Below are positions 1-4,610 of a stretch of DNA of 5,908 nt, piece by piece. Location: the NCBI GenBank assembly GCA_011773795.1, contig WVWW01000183.1, positions 1 through 5,908 on the forward strand. The letters are read 5' to 3'. Below the pieces are notes generated by a model that had not been told where the DNA came from, did no database searches, and saw only the letters and a program-made list of their open reading frames with translations. Within the stretch, counting starts at the first letter, position 1, and the number at the start of each line of letters is the position of its first letter. The translations under genes and the position numbers were made by a program. This DNA is from Acidobacteriota bacterium (GTDB lineage Bacteria; Acidobacteriota; Polarisedimenticolia; Polarisedimenticolales; Polarisedimenticolaceae).

Positions 1-330
1 GCATGGTTCGCCTCCGCCGAAGGCGCCAGCGCGGAGCCGCTGGTCCGGACCTTGTCGCGCGCCAACGTCGAGCGACTCGCAGAAGAAGGCGGTGCCTGCA
101 TCATCTACACGCATCTCGGCGAAGACTGCTGGTCAGAAAGCAAGCTCCACGCTGGATTCGTCGAAGCCATGACGCGACTGAGCAAGATGAACGGATGGTT
201 CGTGCCCGTCTACCAGTTGCTCGACTACGTGGTCGAGAAGAAAGGAATCCACACGTTGACCCCGTCCCAGAGACGCTCGCTCGAGCGCGCGTGGCTCTGG
301 GACAAGGTCCGGCGGCGGGGAAGACCTTGA
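1..330 (+). CDS. Probable polysaccharide deacetylase, C-terminal part (5' end outside window)
   Basis: The frame is open from the first base and ends at TGA 328-330, leaving 109 residues of a protein whose start and N-terminal domain lie upstream. The fragment contains an Ile-Ile-Tyr-Thr-His segment, then a stretch ending in 'NGWFVPVYQLLDYV' and a basic tail. This layout, a late 'YTH' strand followed by a helix and a 'WFVPV..LLDYL'-like motif, is what I associate with the C-terminal end of NodB-like polysaccharide deacetylases, which remove N-acetyl groups from amino sugars. The metal-binding Asp/His motifs of that family would lie upstream and cannot be checked. The stop overlaps the start of the acyltransferase gene, so the two are probably co-translated. 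A TTG at 52 could be taken for a start, but the open frame continues to the window edge and there is no reason to prefer it. Family assignment is moderate, since only the tail is visible. Confidence 0.55.
   Translation, partial: AWFASAEGASAEPLVRTLSRANVERLAEEGGACIIYTHLGEDCWSESKLHAGFVEAMTRLSKMNGWFVPVYQLLDYVVEKKGIHTLTPSQRRSLERAWLWDKVRRRGRP
317..323 (+). promoter_or_regulatory. Shine-Dalgarno-like GGGGAAG ahead of TTG start
   Basis: A purine-rich GGGGAAG lies 3 nt before TTG 327 (5 nt if only GGGGA pairs). It supports TTG 327 as the start of the acyltransferase in preference to GTG 291 in the same frame. The spacing is at the short end of the usual range. Confidence 0.45.
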
Positions 331-1430
331 GAATCGAGCCTTATGCCGAGACTCACGTTGCCGGGGTCAAGGCTTTCAATCGCCGTATGCGGGACAAGGG
401 CACCCGGCAGGAGATCGCGGAGCATCCGGTTCCGGAATGGCTACCGCCCGCGGCGGGTGAGACGCTCTATCAGGAGCTCTTTGTCGCCGTGGACGAGGCC
501 GGCGTCCATGGCGGATACATACTGAAGCACCAGTCCTTTTGGCTCGACGGCCAGGAGGTCCGGACGGCGGATTACCGCTACCCACTCTCCGAGGGTATCG
601 TCGATTCCCGTTACGGGATGGTCGGAATGCTGACGGTCAAGGACGCCATGCGGCGCCAGCCGCTGGCCTTCGGCCTGGGGATGGGTTCGCGAAACGAGCC
701 GGTGGCGCGCCTGCTGAAGATCGTCAAATGGCAAATGGCCGATTGTCCTTTCTTCTTCCGCATTTGCCGCCCAAAACGGTTCCTGCGCGGGATCGAGCAC
801 TTGCGACGGAGGCCATTGCGACGCCGTCTGTTGGACCTTCTGGCATGGACCGGGGTCGGCACTGTCGCGATTCTCGGCCTCCAGACTGCGAGAACATTGA
901 CCAGCGGCCGCGATGCCCACGCCGGAACCGTTCTCGAATTCGAAGCGTGGGCCGACGAGATCTGGGAGCGCTCCCGCCGGGAGTACCGGTTCATCGCGGT
1001 TCGTACGGCACATGAGCTCAATCGGCTCTATCCGAAAGCGGATTCACGGTTTTGCCGTATCTTGATCCGGGACGCGGAGGGTCCGGTCGGCTGGGCGGTC
1101 TTCCTGGATACCGCAATGAAGGACCACAAGCAGTTCGGCAATCTCCGCGTGGGATCGATCGTCGATTGCCTGGCGCTTCCCGGCGCCGAGGCCGCGGTCG
1201 TTTCCGCGACGACGAACAAACTCAGTCGTCGAGGTGTCGACATGATCGTCAGCAACCAGCTCCACCATGCTTGGTGCACAGCGTTTCGCAAGAACGGATA
1301 CCTCCGCGGGCCTTCGAATTTCATATTCACGGCCGCGCCGCAGCTGGCGGCGCAGCTGCAACCGTTCTCCGAAAACGCGGACAAAGTGCATATGACGCGT
1401 GGGGATGGTGACGGCCCCATCAACTTGTAG
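327..1430 (+). CDS. GNAT-superfamily acyltransferase, probably two-lobed
   Basis: This frame encodes 367 residues from TTG 327, which overlaps the preceding TGA (TTGA). I chose this start because the protein then opens with 'RIEPYAETHVAGVKAFNRR', a typical GNAT beginning; the open frame continues to base 3 but upstream codons read as out-of-frame deacetylase. Residues about 1-150 look like one acetyltransferase-like lobe (GYILKHQ strand near 63-69, GMLTVKDAMRRQPL helix near 100-113, GLGMGSRNEP near 116-125). Residues about 205-340 look like a second lobe (RDAEGPVGWAVFLD near 248-261, then AFRKNGYLRGPSNF near 319-332), as in FemAB/GNAT-like proteins. Between them, residues 168-186 are hydrophobic and follow arginines. 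GNAT enzymes move acyl groups from CoA or ACP to amines. Next to an ACP and a ligase, this is the natural candidate to transfer the activated acyl group. Acceptor and donor are inferred; catalytic residues cannot be assigned by eye. Confidence 0.65.
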   Translation: MRIEPYAETHVAGVKAFNRRMRDKGTRQEIAEHPVPEWLPPAAGETLYQELFVAVDEAGVHGGYILKHQSFWLDGQEVRTADYRYPLSEGIVDSRYGMVGMLTVKDAMRRQPLAFGLGMGSRNEPVARLLKIVKWQMADCPFFFRICRPKRFLRGIEHLRRRPLRRRLLDLLAWTGVGTVAILGLQTARTLTSGRDAHAGTVLEFEAWADEIWERSRREYRFIAVRTAHELNRLYPKADSRFCRILIRDAEGPVGWAVFLDTAMKDHKQFGNLRVGSIVDCLALPGAEAAVVSATTNKLSRRGVDMIVSNQLHHAWCTAFRKNGYLRGPSNFIFTAAPQLAAQLQPFSENADKVHMTRGDGDGPINL

Positions 1431-1447
1431 CAACGGAGACCCTGGAG

Positions 1448-1696
1448 ATGACAGACGTGAGCAAGCGCGCCGAGGCCGTCGTCGAGGCAATCCGCCGGGC
1501 GTTGACCGAGAAGGGAATCGATACCACCGTCGGTCCGGACACGGCGGTCGACGGCTCCCTCGGCCTCGACTCGCTCGACTGGGCGGCGATCGTGGTCGAG
1601 CTCGAGTCGGAGCTCGGGGTGGACCCGTTCGTCGACGGTATCGAGCGGGAACTCAAGACGATTCAGGACCTGATCGAAGTCTACAATGCTGCGTGA
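1448..1696 (+). CDS. Acyl carrier protein
   Basis: This 82-residue acidic protein carries the phosphopantetheine attachment motif LGLDSLDW, with Ser42 as the expected modified residue. The charge pattern (VVELESELGV after the motif, then ELKTIQDLIEVY near the end) fits the four-helix fold of stand-alone ACPs and peptidyl carrier proteins, and the length matches the family. The start ATG 1448 has GGAGA at 1435-1439, 8 nt upstream, and lies 17 nt after the acyltransferase stop. It holds an acyl or aminoacyl thioester; its likely partners are the ligase immediately downstream (loading), the reductase (processing) and the acyltransferase upstream (discharge). A discrete ACP inside a deacetylase-acyltransferase operon is more likely dedicated to a side-chain group than the housekeeping AcpP. 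Its stop is in the same frame as the next gene's start, 6 nt away. The ACP identity is firm; the cargo is unknown. Confidence 0.93.
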   Translation: MTDVSKRAEAVVEAIRRALTEKGIDTTVGPDTAVDGSLGLDSLDWAAIVVELESELGVDPFVDGIERELKTIQDLIEVYNAA

Positions 1697-1702
1697 CCCT
1701 CG

Positions 1703-3001
1703 ATGCTCGCGGACCTGCTAAACCAAGGTGCACGCGACCATCCTGAGCGGGTGGCCGTCATACACGCGGGCCGGCGGACGACCTACGGCGAGCTCACCGC
1801 CCTTCGCAGGCGCTACGAAAGCCAAGAGGCGCTGCGCTCCGGGGCGCGGATCGGGGTGGCAATCCGGGATCCCGCGTCGTGGATCGCGGCGCTCGGCGCA
1901 CTCGATTCGGCCGGAGCGAACGCTTTGCTTCTCGGAGCTCGCGACAGCGACGAGCTCGTCGTCCTGCGTTCCACACTGAACCTCGACGACTTGTGGCAGA
2001 CGAGTACTCCACCCGAGCAAGCGGGTGAGACGGCGCCCTCGGAACGGCCCGGTACCGTGACCCTGCTCACATCCGGGACGACCGGCGAGCCCAAAACGAT
2101 CGAGCACAGCTGGGAGACGCTGGCCCGGCCGGTAAGGCACGGAGAGGGGCAAGAGGATGCCCGCTGGTTGTGCGCTTACCCGCTGCGCCTTTACGCCGGC
2201 ACCCAGGTGATGCTTCAAGCGCTCGTCAACGGAGCGACACTCGTCATTCCTGAAGCGCCGGATCCGGCCACGGTCGCGAACTTGATTGTCGAGGCCGGCG
2301 TGACCCACGCATCGGGCACGCCCACCTTCTGGAGACAGCTTTGCCTGTTCGGCGGCCGTCGTTCGTTGGCCCGGTCGGAACTTCAACAGATCACTCTGGG
2401 TGGCGAGGCCGTACCGCAAGACCTGCTGGAAGCCCTGCGGAAGACCGTGCCGAGCGCACGCATCGTTCACATTTACGCGTCGACCGAGCTCGGCCGTCTG
2501 TTTTCGGTGACTGACGGACGGGAGGGCTTTCCCGCGGAGTACCTCGACGCGGTCCCCGGCGGGCGAGTCGAGCTCGAGATTCGCGACGGCGAGCTGTTCG
2601 CACGCAGCGCAAACGCGATGATCGGCGGCGAAGATTGGACGGCGACAGGTGATCTCGTGCAACGAGTGAGTGGGCGGGTGGTGTTTCGCGGAAGACGAAC
2701 CGATATCATCAACGTCGGTGGGTCCAAGGTGTCCCCGCTCCGCGTCGAGGCGGCCCTGCGTCAGGTCGAGGGAGTTGCCGACTTGCGGATCTACTCGAAA
2801 TCAAGCTCCCTGGCCGGCCAACTGGTGGCCTGCGACCTGGTCGCCGAACCGGCCGCGGACCCCGAGGAGGTCAAGGCCCGGCTCCTGAAACACGCGCGCG
2901 CGAGCTTGTCGGCGCCCGAGCAGCCCCGTATCGTTAGGCTCGTCGAGCGGATCGATTCCACCGCCGCGTTGAAAGTCGCACGAGGTGAACGGGAATCATG
3001 A
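1703..3001 (+). CDS. AMP-forming acyl/aminoacyl ligase (ANL superfamily), probable ACP loader
   Basis: The 432-residue product has the adenylation-domain motifs in order: P-loop TSGTTGEPK (123-131), YASTE (258-262), TGDLV (315-319), the hinge region RGRRTDIINVGGSKVSP (329-345), and a C-terminal Lys424 in TAALKVAR matching the catalytic lysine. Such enzymes activate a carboxylate with ATP as acyl-AMP and pass it to CoA or a carrier-protein thiol. At 432 aa it is shorter than the usual 500-550, mostly because the segment before the P-loop is compact. The lysine motif lacks the common preceding Gly (Ala-Leu-Lys instead of Ser-Gly-Lys). Its start ATG 1703 follows the ACP stop by 6 nt in the same frame and has no clear ribosome binding site, so re-initiation from the ACP gene is likely. 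Loading of the adjacent ACP is inferred from this pairing. The substrate (fatty, hydroxy, keto or amino acid) cannot be read by eye. Confidence 0.9.
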   Translation: MLADLLNQGARDHPERVAVIHAGRRTTYGELTALRRRYESQEALRSGARIGVAIRDPASWIAALGALDSAGANALLLGARDSDELVVLRSTLNLDDLWQTSTPPEQAGETAPSERPGTVTLLTSGTTGEPKTIEHSWETLARPVRHGEGQEDARWLCAYPLRLYAGTQVMLQALVNGATLVIPEAPDPATVANLIVEAGVTHASGTPTFWRQLCLFGGRRSLARSELQQITLGGEAVPQDLLEALRKTVPSARIVHIYASTELGRLFSVTDGREGFPAEYLDAVPGGRVELEIRDGELFARSANAMIGGEDWTATGDLVQRVSGRVVFRGRRTDIINVGGSKVSPLRVEAALRQVEGVADLRIYSKSSSLAGQLVACDLVAEPAADPEEVKARLLKHARASLSAPEQPRIVRLVERIDSTAALKVARGERES

Positions 3002-3729
3002 GTGAACATCCCGTAGTTCTGCTGACGGGCGGGAGCCGGGGCCTGGGGTTGGCGCTCCTGCGCGGGCTGCTCGCCGAGCATTACCGGGTCGCGTGTGTGA
3101 ACCGGAGCACCTCGACGGAGCTGGACGCTTTGATCGAGGCCAACCCCGCCGCGTGCGCTTACGTGCCGGGCGACATGGCCGATCCGAAAAGTCTCGAGGA
3201 CGCGGTCTCTCACATAGAGAAGGACATCGGTCCTATCGATGCGCTCGTCAACAACGCAGGCATCGCGCGTGACAGCGTGTTGCCGACGATGAGACCCGCG
3301 CACATCGATGAGCTCCTCACGGTCAACCTCAGCGGCACGCTGAAACTGACTCGCCTGGTGACACGCCAGATGGTGCGTCGATCACGCGGCCGCCTCGTCA
3401 CGATCTCCTCGATCGTCGGACTCCGTGGGTATGCCGGTCTTGCCGCGTACGGAGCGACCAAGGCCGGCCTCGACGGGATGACACGAGCCCTCGCCCGCGA
3501 GCTGGGTCCCCGCAACATTCGCGTCAACTCGATCGCCCCCGGCTACCTGGAAACGGAAATGAGCGAGAATCTGGGGGAGACCCAACGCGAGCAGATCATT
3601 CGCCGCACGCCGCTCGGCCGTCTGGGCAAACCGGAGGACGTCGTCGGCGCGCTTCTGTTCCTGCTCTCCCCGGCGTCCGATTTCGTGACGGGCCAGACCC
3701 TCGTGGTCGACGGTGGGATTATCAGCTAA
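2998..3729 (+). CDS. FabG-like short-chain dehydrogenase/reductase (3-oxoacyl-ACP reductase type)
   Basis: The 243-residue product is a classical SDR: cofactor loop TGGSRGLG (10-17), NNAG (85-88), Asn110, catalytic Ser138, Tyr151 and Lys155 in YGATK, and PGYLETEM (181-188). Length and Ser/Tyr/Lys numbering coincide with E. coli FabG (244 aa; Ser138, Tyr151, Lys155), and GIARDSVLPTM near 88-98 parallels the FabG segment there. Arg14 in the cofactor loop is compatible with NADPH use. The expected reaction is reduction of a 3-oxoacyl thioester to the 3-hydroxyacyl form, here plausibly on the neighbouring ACP. ATG 2998 overlaps the ligase stop (ATGA), with AGGTGA at 2983-2988 as ribosome binding site. 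The gene ends 8 bp inside the convergent methyltransferase gene. The FabG-like family is firm; other SDRs, such as sugar or alcohol dehydrogenases, share these motifs, so the substrate is an inference from context. It is not the usual fab-cluster fabG. Confidence 0.9.
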   Translation: MSEHPVVLLTGGSRGLGLALLRGLLAEHYRVACVNRSTSTELDALIEANPAACAYVPGDMADPKSLEDAVSHIEKDIGPIDALVNNAGIARDSVLPTMRPAHIDELLTVNLSGTLKLTRLVTRQMVRRSRGRLVTISSIVGLRGYAGLAAYGATKAGLDGMTRALARELGPRNIRVNSIAPGYLETEMSENLGETQREQIIRRTPLGRLGKPEDVVGALLFLLSPASDFVTGQTLVVDGGIIS

Positions 3730-4501
3730 CCGCGACGTCGCCGGTGGGACCCGTGAGCAGCCGTCCCTGCCCCCGATCGGTGCAAACGGCGACGATTTCC
3801 ACGGCGAGTTTCTCGAAGTTCCGCCCCGCCCCGACGAAACGGTAGTCCACGTAGTAGGCAGCTACGAAATCCATCAACGCACGGTACTGGTCGGTCGGCG
3901 TTTTCCAGGCCAGAAACTCGTCGAAAATGATGATGTCACCTTCCTTGAGGTGAGGCGCGAGCGAGGTGAGCACGAACAGCGTCGCACTGTAGAGGTCCGC
4001 ATCGATGTTCACGATCAGCCGGTGGGTCAGCGGGTGCCGAGCGAGGAAGGGTCCGAGCGTGCTCTGGAACAATCCGACCTGGAAACCGGCTCGAGCGTCG
4101 TCGATCTCGGGAGGCTTCCCACCGGTGTCGAAATGGTGCTCTTCGTAGTAGCCCCAGGATTCCGGTAGGCCGGTGAAGGTGTCGAATCCCACAAAACGCG
4201 ACTCTGAGTGGTCATTGGCATTCAACCACCAGCGGAAGGAGTTTCCGGTCCAAACGCCGAACTCGAGATAGTCGATCGTCTGGCCGCGAACCCTGCTCCG
4301 ATTGATCCAATCGTACAGTTCCACTCGCGTCCGAAACACGGCGTTCCGGTCGTGCCTCCAGGCGCGGAGGCTCCAGCCGACGACGCCCTCCAGGTAAACG
4401 AGGAACATCATCAACCCACGGAAGGGTCGCAGCAGGGAAAAAAAGCGCGATCGGATCGCGATTGATTTGAGCTTATTCTTGAAACGTCGGGGAATCGGCA
4501 A
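3722..4501 (-). CDS. TylF/MycF-like SAM-dependent O-methyltransferase
   Basis: The 259-residue product shows the features of the macrocin-O-methyltransferase (TylF) family: SAM-binding LEFGVWTGNS (79-88), GFDTFTGLPESW (105-116), NIDADLYSAT (165-174) with acidic residues typical of the metal-dependent active site, and GDIIIFDEF (188-196). Family members methylate sugar hydroxyls in antibiotics and occur widely in polysaccharide loci, so O-methylation of a glycan sugar is the best guess. The first 30 residues are strongly basic and are followed by a hydrophobic stretch (LMMFLVYLEGVVGWSL, 30-45), which may attach the protein to the membrane face. The start is TTG 4501-4499; an in-frame TGA just upstream limits other choices, and the next candidates (TTG-ATG-ATG, residues 30-32) would remove the basic tail. 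A GAGAGAG tract lies just ahead of the TTG. It is transcribed toward the reductase gene and overlaps it by 8 bp. Confidence 0.85.
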   Translation of the reverse strand: MPIPRRFKNKLKSIAIRSRFFSLLRPFRGLMMFLVYLEGVVGWSLRAWRHDRNAVFRTRVELYDWINRSRVRGQTIDYLEFGVWTGNSFRWWLNANDHSESRFVGFDTFTGLPESWGYYEEHHFDTGGKPPEIDDARAGFQVGLFQSTLGPFLARHPLTHRLIVNIDADLYSATLFVLTSLAPHLKEGDIIIFDEFLAWKTPTDQYRALMDFVAAYYVDYRFVGAGRNFEKLAVEIVAVCTDRGQGRLLTGPTGDVAVS

Positions 4502-4509
4502 TGCTCTCT

Positions 4510-4538
4510 CTCGTATTCACTGTGAAAGATACCGTCAA
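4510..4538 (-). promoter_or_regulatory. Candidate promoter for the methyltransferase gene
   Basis: On the minus strand TTGACG (4538-4533, 5 of 6 consensus bases) is followed after 17 nt by TACGAG (4515-4510, 3 of 6). The spacing is ideal but the -10 is weak. Transcription would begin only a few bases before the TTG start, leaving almost no leader. It is weak because one good hexamer at correct spacing can occur by chance. Confidence 0.3.
4516..4526. repeat. Perfect 11-bp inverted repeat (TTCAC-N-GTGAA)
   Basis: TTCAC and GTGAA flank a single central base. The repeat falls inside the spacer of the candidate minus-strand promoter, where a dimeric regulator could block or aid RNA polymerase. 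It is short, and no regulator gene is present in the window, so an operator role is only a possibility. Confidence 0.3.
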
Positions 4539-4595
4539 ATCCTCCCTCCGCAGGTCAGGAAAACGAGACCACGATTCTCGAGGCGCCTACCGTCG

Positions 4596-4601
4596 TATAA
4601 T
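4596..4601 (+). promoter_or_regulatory. Consensus -10 box (TATAAT) for the biotin carboxylase gene
   Basis: A perfect TATAAT stands out in GC-rich surroundings, 9 nt before ATG 4611. Transcription would begin about 4607-4609, so the message would be leaderless or nearly so, which fits the lack of any Shine-Dalgarno sequence before the ATG. No good -35 is visible: GATTCT (4573-4578) sits at a 17-nt spacing but matches poorly. It could also be a chance AT-rich stretch with the true promoter further upstream. Confidence 0.45.
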
Positions 4602-4610
4602 TCGTCCCTC

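Noticed and set aside
3..326. Upstream extension of the acyltransferase frame to base 3
   Set aside because: This part overlaps the deacetylase tail in another frame. Its translation is arginine-rich and without domain character, and GNAT-like sequence begins at TTG 327.
441..1013. 190-codon minus-strand open frame
   Set aside because: It is antisense to the acyltransferase gene, has no recognisable domain, and its frame is explained by GC-rich codon bias on the coding strand.
1718..2662. 314-codon minus-strand open frame
   Set aside because: It is antisense to the ligase, whose motifs are complete and in order. The antisense product shows no family features.
1..3729. A complete polyketide or nonribosomal peptide synthetase cluster
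   Set aside because: An ACP, ligase and ketoreductase are present, but no ketosynthase, condensation domain, thioesterase or multidomain protein is visible in the window.
3713..4168. 151-codon plus-strand open frame after the reductase
   Set aside because: It is antisense to the methyltransferase, which has all the expected SAM-binding and metal-site motifs.
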